64,000 nt of DNA from the NCBI GenBank assembly GCA_940671915.1, contig CALNVZ010001721.1:43678546-43742545 (forward strand), in the 5' to 3' direction. The position numbers and the translations under genes were made by a program. Positions within the stretch are counted from its first letter, which is position 1. Every line of letters begins with the position of its first letter. Below, in pieces: positions 12,901-26,600 of the stretch. Under the pieces are notes generated by a model. It was not told where the DNA came from. It was given only the letters and a program-made list of their open reading frames with translations, and searched no databases. Origin of the DNA: Paracentrotus lividus (lineage: Eukaryota; Echinodermata; Echinoidea; Camarodonta; Echinidae).

Positions 12901-13614
12901 AAATACGATTAAACATTCCGAGCATGTTCATGATTGCACGGAATTATCATGAGTGATGTGTCTGTAAACATAATTGAACTTTTAATCTTTAAGAACCGAA
13001 TCAATGTATTAATGATTATGATCGATATCAAAAGTTTGCGATATGTATTTTTTCCTGCAGCAATATAAGGACGTGAAAACATTGGAATGATTAAACGTTG
13101 GCGTTGCCCAGTTAAACACACATTTTAGTTGACGAATTGCGATTAGGGAAAGTCAACAATTCGTTTTTTAATTTTCATGAATTCAATCGGGATAAACAGA
13201 TAACTAATTAGTGTCTGATTAACATTCAAAATTTGCTCACTGGTTGTTATCGGCGTTCTATTATTATGCGTATCATGATGTACCATTTTCAAAAAGCTTC
13301 TCATTTTAAAGGAATAATTGGTATAACTAGTGTATAACGATGGATTATCAATAATCAAAAGATGATACGATTAAATTTGTGATTATCTTTATTGTATTTT
13401 TTACAAATATCAAAATGTCAGTCGCTTCAGCAATAAGCCTAAGATTCAAGATTCAATCTTTTTTCTGTTTATAAACATTCAATATAAACCTAGTCAGTCA
13501 TATCCCATAATACAGTCAGTTGATTCAAATATAATATAATCAAGCTTGTTCGATATGAAATAAAACGCATATATTAAACAATATAAGCATTAACTGAACT
13601 ATGTAAAAAAAAAG

Positions 13615-13663
<49 letters not shown>

Positions 13664-14215
13664 AAGACGTGTGTTGAATATATTGATTGATTTTGGAATG
13701 TAATGTGTATAATTCCCTTCTCTATTGGTACACAATATTTTCATTAATGTATATAAAATAACGTTGGTTATAGGAATGGACGTTGATACCCTTTTGTTCA
13801 TTCATCATGTTCATTGTAGCAGGAATTTCGTCTGTACTTGTATTACAAGGATGTGGGCGTAAAAAATAAAAACCCAATGGCGGAGGGGGGGGGGGTAGAT
13901 TTTGCCCATATCCAAGCATCTTCCAAACTAATGATATTCTGAAAATGAAAATGAATCTGCTATATATTCCTTTTTCTTATTTCAGATTTTCCTCCAGAGG
14001 AAGCGAGTCCAACCAACCTAACAACTAACGCATCATCCACTCTCACTGTGACGCTAATGTGGGATGTCTCTCCACTCAGTTGTGATGTGTATGCATACAG
14101 GGTTAGGGTTACTGATGATCAAATGGTGACAACATCGCGTGAGTTTTTACCTTGATTTGCATTGCTATACATTTCAAGTTGTGTGGTATTGTTGTCATCT
14201 TCTACCCCCCCCCCT

Positions 14216-14256
<41 letters not shown>

Positions 14257-15230
14257 TAGAAAAAGTGAAAAAGAGACAGAGACAGAGACAGAGAAAATGA
14301 AATATATGCTACCTTCAAAGAAGAAAAATAGATCTACGGAGGGTTTTTGAAAGTGAAGGGGCTGAGCATAATAAGTGGAGGGCTGCAGACCCCATCCAAG
14401 CTCACAGCCCCTGTTACCATAGTTTTTTTTATATTTATTTATTTATTTTTTAAAAATTACTTTTATCATGTTATTTCTTCATGTGAAAGAGATAAATGAT
14501 TATGGTAGGGGCCTACTATAGTGGCTCTTTAGGTACGCCAAGCATGACGCTCATGGCACTTCAATATCAAATATAATATTAGCAAACATCCACATTTACT
14601 GACATGACTGAAGTTTTGTTTCTGTTAGGCCTATAGGCTCTATCATTTTATTGAAGAAAAAAAAGTTCTTCAAAATATAGTCAAAAGGAATAATAAAAAA
14701 TAATGATAATTAGTCATATATTTTTGCAACTTGTATATAGTTATTTATTTCTCTCTCTCTCTCTCTCTTGTTGTATTTTGCTGACAAAATGGTTTGTACT
14801 CCTTCATGATGATGTCAAATAAATTGAATTAAATCAAATTCAATTCAATTCAATTCAATTCAATTCAGTAATATGATATATATTATGTCGATAATGTCCT
14901 TCAAGCAGCTTTCCTTTATTATTCTTGTAGAATATTACTTTATATAACAAAGTGTCTTGTTTGTGTCATGAAAACAGAGATCGTGTATGGAGGTGATACG
15001 AGTGAGGTAGATATCATCGTGGGTCGTGTTAGGACTCAGTATTCCTTCACAGTAGCAGCATTGACCATCATGAATGGGGAACTTCCCGAGACGGATCCAG
15101 CTATAGAAACATCAGGTATGATATTTAGCAGGCACGTAACTAGGATTTTTATGGGAGGGTTCGAAATCTGCAAAAGTGGACCAAAAGGTACACCAAACAT
15201 TTTTTCACGTCACGCTGGCCGCGCGATAAG

Positions 15231-15290
<60 letters not shown>

Positions 15291-18200
15291 GGGTGTTGAA
15301 AAATTTTCAGCCTTCGGCCCTAAGACGAGTACCATATATTAAGCTCTATAGTAGCTATAGGGGTAGGCTAAGATCGGCCCCAAAGAAATGATAGCAAAAA
15401 ACAAAATTTATCCTTTTTTTCTTTTTTTTGTAAAGCGGAACCTCTGGTCGCCAGCGGGGGGGGGGGTTCGTTCGAACCCCCCGACCCCCCCTGGTTACGG
15501 CTAGGTATTTTTTTTAAAGGGGATAATGAATTTTTAAAACCTATCTAAAGCCAGGTAATTTTACATTATTTATTCCTGATTTTCTCGTATCCTTTCATAT
15601 GGTGGCGTGATTTTGTCAAAAGATTGTAAAAGTTATAAAAAATATTCATTAGAGAAAAAAATTCTTTGCAAAACTGGCCGATCATAGGCAAAGACTTACA
15701 TACATTTTTTCATGGAACGAGAAAAGGATATAGTAAGTATCGATCCTTTTTAGGGGAAGGGGGGGGGGCGGGGGAAGGGATAAAACCCATATCTTGTTTA
15801 TGGCACCTAGACATTTGTTCTTTTTGTGGTGAGGGGTAGGGGATTTATTTGGTGGGATTCACTCGGACCTCAACCGCTTTTGAGGCAACACTACCTGATG
15901 CGAATAAAAAGTCGATAAAGAGACGTTATGCCTAAATGTTTAGAAAGGACCATTAGGCCTATAGATAATTTTCACATTTTTTTTTCAGCCTTAAATTGGC
16001 GCAGGCCTAAGTATATTACGGAAATTATAATATGAGCAACAATTACGAAAAATTGGGAAGTTATTGGTATTTTGAATTTTGTATTGGAAATTTGTCAATA
16101 CCTGCACCCTGTTGCATAAAACTTCTAACCGGTTAAAATCTGAAAACTCCGGTTAAAGTCCACAAACTCCGGTTACAATATTTTTCTGGATTTTTTACTG
16201 TTTTTTTCATTGCATAAAAACATACCAGAGTTTTCAAAAGTATTAATGCAATAAATTTTTAGGGCGTTTTAAAACTCAGGTTGAATAACCTAAGAAATAG
16301 GTCTACATAAGCCGAGTTTTTTAACCCGAGAAAACTCAGGTTAGAAAAAAAGTTTTATGCAACACCACCCTGGGGGGCATTTCATGAAAGGACTTGTCGG
16401 AAATTTTATCCGACAAATTTGCTCTCAGCCAATCAGCTGCCAGGATTTTAGTAGCTTATAAGAGTTTGTCAGATAAAACGTCCGACAAGTCCTTTCATGA
16501 AACGCCCCCTGGTAACATGTCTACAGTCTACATACAGTCTACACCCACGAATTATCTTGACCCAGACATGTTTTGCACGTTTTGAGAATTCGCTAAAAGA
16601 CTAGAGGTAAATGTGGAGAAAGAATTACGACACTATATCCATGATTTAGCTAAAACCATGGAGCTAATTAGTAGCTCCATGCTAAAACCCCTCATGAGCA
16701 AATGTCATAGATCCATCTCAAAAAAAGAGGAAAAAAGGCCAAGGCGATCTTATTATGCTACACACATATGGCTTTCCATAACACAAACTCATGCACTGTT
16801 TTCGTGCGCGGACGTCCGCGGATTGGACACAAAAACTTTTAAACATCTCTCTAAAGCCAGGTGATTTTACATTATTTATCCTGATTTCTCGTATCTTTCA
16901 ATATGGTTTTAGGAAATTTTGAAGTGATTAATCATTTGAGGTATTTAAACGTCGTAAAACCAATTGTAATCTTCGGTCAAATATTCGTACCAAAAAGAAG
17001 GACACGAAACTTAACATGTGGGCCGGGACTGTGTCAGCGAACTTGCACTTTTTGGTCGCTTCAATAATGTGTTGCTTATGCGCCTGCGCACATTCAGTGG
17101 CTTTATTTGTCGAAAGTTTTTTTTAGGTAGGCCCTAAATGTAAATGACCTAGACTTTGTAACTTTTTATCATATTAAATAATTAACAGTTAGTATGATGG
17201 GGAGACCATAGTTCGCGCAAATTTCAAAAATTATAAAAATTGCCACATTCAATCAACAATATTTCATGTTTTACTCAAATCAACGAAAACAATGATTACC
17301 AAATAACGGCAAATTCTAAACTCCGAATCGCCAAACGAAGAAGTGAACTAGGTCAAAGGGTTTCAAACGATATCGCGATTTCAAAATTCTATGTCGATCG
17401 AACGATCGCGCATTCTGCTGAAAAAGTCAACAAAACAGTGTGACCTTAATTCCCGCACGAGCGTTTGACAAAGATTTATCAAGAAATTCCATCAGTCTAA
17501 GGAAAGGGAATAACAGTAAATGTAAGTCAAATTTCATAGAATAAGATGATATTAATATCATCATCATAATTTTATGATAGCCACTCGGAAAATGATGATA
17601 TTCCAAACCCTTGTAAAAAAACTCGGAATTTTGGCAACGCCAACGGACACGCAATTTTTCGATTTTTGGTCAATAATTTCACAATTCGATACAACATACC
17701 GTGACGAAAGTTTGGATCTAAGCAATTTTTTGTCCCTCTTTCTGAATGGTTGCTATCAGATTTTCACGATATTGATTAATTTTTGAGATATCCGTCGTGC
17801 GGAATTAAGGTTCTGCGCGCGAATTAGGTTAACACCACCATACTAGGTCAAACAGTAGTCAGAAGTAAGATTGCTAGAGGAATGCGGGGGGGGGGGGGAG
17901 GGGGGGGGGGACGTGTCCCCCTCGATTTTTTTCTGGGGGGGATCGTCCCCCCTCATTCTATTTAAAGCTTAACATATTTTGGTTATCCTGGGTTTTGGGG
18001 CGTAAAGTTTCCCAGTATATAATTGTCTGCTAACTTCCAGTTTTTTTTTATTTCACAGTTTTTATGGAAAGCCAAATTTGTCAAATTTCGTGATTTTTTT
18101 CATTTTCCCATATTTTCACCATTTTTTCCCCAAAATGTAGTGATTTTTTCAATTTTTCCCCAATTTCACGAACATTTTCTTTTTTTTTTCTTCATATTTT

Positions 18201-21200
18201 AAGATTCTTCTTGTCAGTTACCCCACTTTCCCTTTCTTTTCATCAAACTTTTCATTCCTAAGCTTTTAGAAGTCCTGTAAAACATTCCAGTAAACTATGG
18301 AAAGCCAAATATGCAAAAAGTTCCAAAAAAGGTCAAAAATGACATTTTTATCAATTTTCTCTTAAAGTGATTTATTTGTCATTCCTCAGCTTTAGAGGTC
18401 CTGTGAAACGTTCCCAGTGAACTATGGCACGCCAAATATGCCAAAAATTAACAAAAATTGCAAAAATGACATTTTAATTATTTTTTTTCCAATTGATTTT
18501 TTTGCCTTTTTTCAGCTTCTGGAGGTCCTGTGAAATACTCCTGTAAACTATGGCACGCCAAATATGCCAAAAATTAACAAAAATGACAATTTAATTATTA
18601 TTTTTAATTTATTGTTTTTGTCATTCTTGAGCTTTAAGAGGTCCTGTGAAATGTTCCAGTGAACTATGGCACGCCAAATGTGCCAAAAATTCCCAAAAAT
18701 TGCAAAAATGACATTTTAATTATTTTTTTTCCAATTGATTTTTTTGCCTTTTTTCAGCTTCTGGAGGTCCTGTGAAATACTCCAGTAAACTATGGCACGC
18801 CAAATATGCCAAAAATTAACAAAAATGACAATTTAATTATTATTTCTAATTTATTGTTTTTGTCATTCTTCAGCTTTTAGAGGTCCTGTGAAATGTTCCA
18901 GTGAACTATGGCACGCCAAATATGCCAAAAATTCCCAAAAATTGCAAAAATGACATTTTAATTATTTTGTTTCCAATTGATTTTTTTGCCTTTTTTCAGC
19001 ATCTGGAGGTCCTGTGAAATACTCCAGTAAACTATGGCACGCCAAATATGCCAAAAATTCCCAAAAATGACAATTTAATTATTATTTTTAATTTATTGTT
19101 TTTGTCATTATTCAGCTTCTGGAGGCCTGTGAAATGTTCCAGTGAACTATGGCACGCCAAATATGCCAAAAATTAACAAAAATGACAATTTAATTATTAT
19201 TTTTAATTTATTGTTTTTGTCATTCTTCAGCTTCTAAAGGTCATGTGAAATGCTCCAGTAAACTATGGCACGCCAAATATGCCAAAAATTCCAACAAATT
19301 GCAAAAATGACATTTTAATTTTTTTTTTTTTTCAATTGATTTTTTTGTCATTTTTCAGCTTCTGGAGGTCCTGTGAAATGTTCCAGTGAACTATGGCACT
19401 CCAAATATGCCAAAATGAACAAAAAATGACATTTTTATTATTTTTTTTAAATTGATTTTTTTTATCATTCTTCAGCTTTTAGAGGTCCTGTGAAATGTTC
19501 CAGTGAACTATGGCACGCCAAATATGCCAAAAATTCCCAAAAATTGCAAAAATGACATTTTAATTATTTTGTTTCCAATTGATTTTTTGGCCTTTTTTCA
19601 GCATCTGGAGGTCCTGTGAAATACTCCAGTAAACTATGGACGCCAAATATGCCAAAAATTCCCAAAAATGACACTTTAATTATTATTTTTAATTTATTGT
19701 TTAAAATAAAAATAAATCACTTTAAGAGAAAATTGATAAAAATGTCATTTTTGACCTTTTTTGGAATTTTTTGCATATTTGGCTTTCCATAGTTTACTGG
19801 AATGTTTTACAGGACTTCTTAAAGCTTAGGAATGAAAAGTTTGATGAAAAGAAAGGGAAAGTGGGGTAACTGACAAGAAGAATCTTAAAATATGAAGAAA
19901 AAAAAAAGAAATGTCGTGAAATTGGGGAAAAATTGAAAAAATCACTACATTTTGGGGAAAAAATGGTGAAAATATGGGAAAATGAAAAAAATCACGAAAT
20001 TTGACAAATTTGGCTTTCCATAAAAACTGGAAATAAAAAAAAACTGAAGTTAGCAGACAATTATATACGGGGAAACTTTACGCCCCTAAAACCCAGGATA
20101 ACCTTAGATCTAACTGTTAACAATAACAGTTAACTTAACTGTTGGGGGCCATTCCACGGTAACTCGCGTTTAACCGGTAGGATGGGGGGTGCGATGTCCG
20201 GACACTTAACAAAAATTAAGCCTGGTTTTTCGTCTAAGGATTAAGCCAGAAATGTACGTTGAATACTTCTTATCATCATCAATATTTGTTCTCCTCAATA
20301 TTATCTGACATTTTGTGCTGAAAAACTTCAAAGATATTGATTTTAAACCCTTTCAAATGGCTGGTTAAAATTGAGTGTCCGGACATCCAACCTGTCCGGA
20401 CATACAACAACTGGGTATCAAGATTAAAGTCCTCTATCTTTCAAACTGCTAGGATCTACAAGTTACTTTTTGCACCATATGTAAGTTAAAGGAGACATAG
20501 ACTGACCAAAGGGATTAAAAAAGAAAAATATTTGCAAGGTCGTTCAGATTCTCGCGTCGTTAAACTTCAGTAATTCGCGTTACGCAAAAAGGACATGGTC
20601 AAAATCATGATGCAGATTAGGGTGAATTGTTCATAAACTATAGTCTAGAATCTATACCATGTTAGCAAAAAATTTCCTATCATTAACGGAACTTAGCATA
20701 TTTCCAACCTATCAACTGCATCACAAAGTGAAGAAAAAATGAACAGGTAAAATACAGCGAGCGTTAATGTCGGTAACTCGCGTTACAGTTTGTCCGTCAA
20801 AATATATTTTGAATTTTCATAGCTTTTCTGTGACTTCAGATTGAATTTCATTGTTAATTTAGATGTGACTTAATATTCTTCAGAATATCTAGTTGGAAAA
20901 ATTCTAAAAGGAATTATAGTTCTCTGTCAAAGTCTAAAAAACTTTTAAAAATTGCATGTAGTCCCACATGCTTCAAACAATGTATAGTTTTGATTCTCCT
21001 ACAAAGACATACAATTTGAAGGTAAAATCAGACTTAATCTGTGTCCCCCAATGTAATAATAATTTCAGAGAAGTTTAAAGCCCAAAGTACTACCTGAATT
21101 TGAGATAAAGTAAAAAGAAGAAAACAACAAATGTCCTCCCGACCATGGAATAACCCCTAGACTATAAGGCAAAATTTTTGGCTCGCGCTTTGCGCTCGCA

Positions 21201-23647
21201 ACCATTTTCATTAGTTTCTGCATAATGTGCGAAATATGTGAAATTTGAGTGCATTATTTTTCACTATCGGGTGTTTACGTCCCCCCCACTCGTGACATGA
21301 AATCGCCGCGCTTGATGCCTAGAATCTAGTCTATAGATCTAACTTGTTAGACAAGGAGTCTTGGAATAGATCTAACGTTAGACCTAGACTCTAACTGTTA
21401 GGCCATGTCATTACGAATACATTGTTGGATTCTGAGAGTTTTTAAAAATAAAAGCAAATATGATCTAAGTTAGATCTAACGTTAGAATCTAACGTTAGGC
21501 CTAACAGTTACAATCAACAAATTAAATTATGATTCTCTCACGACACTGTCACTGGCGATAATAGATCTAACGTTAGATTCTAACTTAGATTTTAATTAGA
21601 TCTAACTTAGAAATTATCTAACGATAACGTTAGGAGTAACGTTGGGCCTAACTTTAAAACCTAGATCTAATGTTAGATCTACTAGTTTTTTAACTCAAGT
21701 TAACTTGTTAGGATGTTGGTTTTGGCAGATTATTTTTTTATTATTTATATTATCATCCTTCCCAGCATCCCTAAGCTCTTCTTCTTCAGTTTACATCTGC
21801 CTCCTTCAATTTTGAAGATTCTTGCAGACGGTTTTAACTAAGACCCCCTAAGTTTGTGTGTGTGTGACATAGGCCTAGTTGGGTGTTGCGTGTAATATTT
21901 ACAATACTTAGAATCTACAATATTTACATTATTTACAATATATACAGTGTCCCCAAAAACTATTTGTAGTCTAGAATCTACACCTTGAAAAAATGAAATT
22001 AAACAAATCGACGCTGGTCCGAAATTTCAGTTACTATTTAGATCTACATCAGACGGCAGGCAATGTCTCCATCACCCAAACCCCAAATCTCAAATGCTCC
22101 ATCAGCCTCGGAGGCTGCAGGCCGCCACTCGCAACCTAATCACGGCCCAAAAACCATTTGTACACCTCCGAAGATGGGTTCTTGAAGGAGCGCCCAAAAC
22201 CTTTGGGGGACTTCTTTGACTTCCATGGCAGTCATCAACCTCCCCGGCACACTGTTGAATAACTAACACCCACCTCACCGCCAACACCATTCCAAGTTCG
22301 CTGGAGCGCACCCCGGAGCCGCTGGAGGCTCGGTGGCGAGTCCAGAGGGCGCTGCCGCTTCAGACCACCTCTGCTTCAGACCACCTCCCTTTATTTCAAT
22401 TAAAAAAATTGTCAATTCATTGTAAACTTCTGTGTTTGAATTAACTTGATCTTGAACTTTGACCTCGTTAATTTTGTTTCACAGCAAGTTTCTGTACAGA
22501 TTCTAGATCTAATTTTTCTCTTTTGGGAGCAGTCTATAATATTGTTGCCATAGTTACAGTAACATGTAACTGTCAGGCCTACTAATCACTTCTTCCAATT
22601 TCAGGTCCTTGTCCTGATGGTTATGAGGAGAGTCCCGGAGGGCGATGTTATCTCTTCAGGGAGTTGACCAATGGGGAGTGGTGGCCGGCAGGGAGAAGGT
22701 CATGTGACGACACCCAGGACGGTGACCTTGTCATCATCAATGACGAAATGGAATGGAACTTCATTAAGAACAGAACCTCGGAGATAGATCAAGATGGGAT
22801 GTGGTGGATTGGTGAGTCTCCTGTTATAGGAAACTTTGGGATAGATTCTTTAGAGTAATAGTGTTAGCTTTGAAAAATTTTGAAGGCTAGGCTAGTGGCC
22901 TAAATCCTTAGCAAAACTTTTCACCTTGGATCATCCTCGTCATACCGATACAAAACGTCTGACACGCGCTTTGACAATGCAAGAAAAAGACTTAGATTCT
23001 AGAAATCATTTGTTCAAAAGCTAACGTGAGAATGAAAATCTTAAAAAATGAATGAACTAAAAAAAAAAAAAAAAAAGAAAAAAGAAGAAAATCGTATTGT
23101 ATTTTTGGAGGACAATAATTTCAATTTATATTAAATGGCGCTCAAAACCACCCTAGTGATGATCTTACCTTTCCTCTTGTTTGCATCAGGTCTATCTGAT
23201 CTTGCATCTGATGATGACTGGCGATGGGTGGATTGTTCCGAGCCTATCGACTGGCAGAACCATCTCTGGGGACCTGGCTACCCCTCCATGGATGATAAGG
23301 ATTGCGCAATATTACATCCAGACGGCACCATACAAAATGATGTGTGTGATCTACGCATCAACTCTATCTGTGAGATATCACCAAAAGGTAATACATAAAA
23401 AAAAAGGGAAATTATGTGTATTTTGATGTATAATGAGGTCTTCAGGGCTCCGTAACACAAAGGTTGCAATCAATCACAAAATGGCAGTAGCCAATCAAAA
23501 TCGTTGTTTAACATACTTTTTGCTCGAAAGACTGACCAGCAACCAATCACAGTAGTTCTTCCAAATTTGCAATTGATCGCAAACCTTTGTGTTACAGGGC
23601 CCTGATCTGAATGTGCCCACCACAATTTTTAGTGTTTCTAACGACCT

Positions 23648-23678
<31 letters not shown>

Positions 23679-26600
23679 ACTGCTTTTTCTGGTTTTATTG
23701 AGAGTTTTCTTAAAATGATATAGTGTAATTTTTCTTAACATTATGTTGAAATGAACTTTAGGCAGCTTACCATCTAAGGTAATGCAGGGTTGTATACTGG
23801 ATATACGGATCTCCTCCTGTATCAGTAAAATTGATACAGGAGGGAATTATGAATCTGGTATATAACCATGCATTGCAGCACTAAATTTTGGTACATGTAA
23901 TTTGCATTTGTCTAGTATGCTATGAAAATATAAGGCTATTCTGTTTTTTACTTTTGCTCAATAATTATTATGAAATTTTCCTTCCTTTTGCAGTGTTCGC
24001 TGGGGATGCTTTGGAAGTAACAGATGTGATGGTCTCTGGAGCATCTACTACCAGTCTAGATGTTACATGGTCTCTCCCTAGGTATGGCTGTGATGCTGTT
24101 GGATACCGCATCTATTATTCCATGATGGATACCATGGAGGACAAACAATCCAGTGAGTTCTTATTTTGGATAAAGGCAAATCACAAATTGTTTTTAAATT
24201 ATCAATTTTGTTGATGAACGTGGTGAAATCCCGAAAACAAGCATAGAGTGTTATATGCTGTCTTTAATGGTTGAATAAAAGCTGAGACCTGAAAGGAATA
24301 GAGGAAGTGAAAATATCTCTTACAATAGAATGAAATATTAATTTTTCAGAGAAAGATATATATGTGACTTGGAATCTCAAAACAAACAAAAACTTGAAAA
24401 TCTCATATTTTCTGATTTCACCAAAATCTGAAAGAGTAAAATCTAAGCTTTAAAATGATATATCACTTCCCAAAATTGAAGCTTTTAAAGCCATTTCATT
24501 TAGTAAATGAAAAGAGTGGGTAAGTATGTCCTGTTTTAATGAATAAGGAGAAAATGAGGTGTAAAGGTTGGGGTTATCCAAGCATGCGAGTGAAGTAAAC
24601 TTCAGAAAAACTGTTTAAATCGTATCATCTACTGTTGTTTATACTCTCAAATTTTGATATACGGTAGAGTAAAGATCACTCTTTCAGAAACTACAAAAAT
24701 CTAAAAATTGATTTTTCAAAAAAAAATTAGAGTTACAACTTTGGAGATTCCCTACAGAGAATCATACTCTGCGACTTTTTGTTGGTTTTGAGATTCCAAG
24801 TCACATATAGAGTTTGAAAAAGATAGAGATAACTAAAGAGAGAGAGAGAGAGAGAGAGAGCGAGAAAGCAAGAGAGAGAGAGAGAAATATATGAATATGA
24901 ACTCGTTCAGAGGGATATCTTTCCAAAATATTAAATTGATGATTGCAAGGAACAAGATGAATATGGATGATGAAATTAAGATTTAAATCTTCATCTCTAA
25001 TGACACCAACAATTTATCCACTTTTTATTATAGTTTTTGTAAAGGGTGGTGACGTCACACATGGTGTTGTACCAGATCTACGAGCCAATACACAGTATAA
25101 TGTATCAGTAGCTATCTACATCAGCAAGGATTATGAATTAGGAGAATCACCTGCTACTCAAGGAACAACAAGTAAGATTTACAAAAAGATACCTTGCCTA
25201 AGGTTTCCCTGGATCAATCCCAATTCTGTAGCTCCTTTGATTTTTGTTTCTAGTTTGTTGAGTGCTGAACCGTGTGCTTGAACTATAAACAGCTTGGTTT
25301 CTCATCCTTAACAGATGCACTTACTTTCATTGTGACGTTTATTCGTTGATGACATTTATGTTCTAAAACGTTCTATACCAAGACAAAAACAAAACTTTAA
25401 ATTTACATTTTGTATGTAATGAAAATTCTTTAACACCCCCCCCACCAAAAAAAAAACCCCTCTCGAGATACAGATTGTAGTGTTTAACCCTTTAGCCCCT
25501 AAATCGCCCGTCAGCTTACCACTAACCCCCCCCACCGAATCCGCCCCTGTTTTATGCACACTACACTCATGATAATATAAAAATATGTGATCAAACATGC
25601 CCATACTTGTTGTGCATTACCATTGGTAGTGTGCCGTCTGATTATGCACACAAAAAAGTATGTTTTACAAGTATTTCTCATTGAAACACCCTGATGCAAA
25701 CACAGGAAAACCCTTTCCGTTAGGGAGTAAACTGAAACTTTTCTCACAGTCTCTAGGTGCTAAAGGGTTAAAAGGCCCAATGTAATTTATTCTTATGTAT
25801 TTGGTGGCATCACATATTAATACATATCTTTCTTGTTGGTAAGGGATAAATTCAAAATCCAATCCTTCTCTTTATATCACTCAGTGGCCTGTCCGGCTGA
25901 ATATGAGGAGGGTCCCAACGGTCATTGCTATTGGTTTGGAACGACTGATAATGGTAACATGTGGTACTGGAGTCGTTGGGATTGCTATGATCAACCTGAT
26001 TCTGACCTGGTTATCATCAACGATGAAGAGGAGATGGAGTTCCTTCGTAACAGAACATCGGAGCTGGCTGAAGTCAGGGACTGGTGGATTGGTATGTGGT
26101 CTGAATCGGTATAATTTGATTTGGTTTGATTAGATTTGATGTGATTTGATATAATTTGATATGATTTCATATGATTTGACTTGACTTGATATGATTTGGT
26201 TAATGTAAGTCTATCATCTCTTTGAGTAATTATCTTTCAAACCGACTGAAACCAGAGACAAACCATGCACATTCAGGGATAGCATCTTTGAAAAGGTCGA
26301 TTATCAATATAAAACTTATTATTGTTATTACTGTGTTGTTAATCTTGATTCTTTGAAGCAATTCAAAACACTATTGAAACTATAGATTGCTTGGTTACAA
26401 AAATATTACTTTGGAATTCATGATTTTTCCCAGGGTCTCTCCTTCACAAATTTGTATTGACTAAAAAAATAATGCATTTCAAGTAAAATAGGATCAAAAT
26501 GTTGACACATGGACTTGGTGAGGTTACACCCGAGAGTGAAACACTTTAATAACTTTCATAGTTGTGATAATTAGATAGCAGAGTAAACACAAGTTTATAA

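Noticed and set aside
15544-16910. Direct repeat (AAAGCCAGGTAATTTTACAT at 15547 and 16854) as a pair of LTRs
   Set aside because: The repeat is only about 60 bp, has no TG...CA ends, and the interior has no retroelement coding; more likely two copies of a small repeat.
23135-23189. Alternative start with a hydrophobic leader (MALKTTLVMILPFLLFASG) reading into the module 2 CTLD exon
   Set aside because: The leader looks like a signal peptide, but it lies in intron directly before a standard acceptor used by all modules in the same way; kept as a curiosity that 5' transcript mapping could test.
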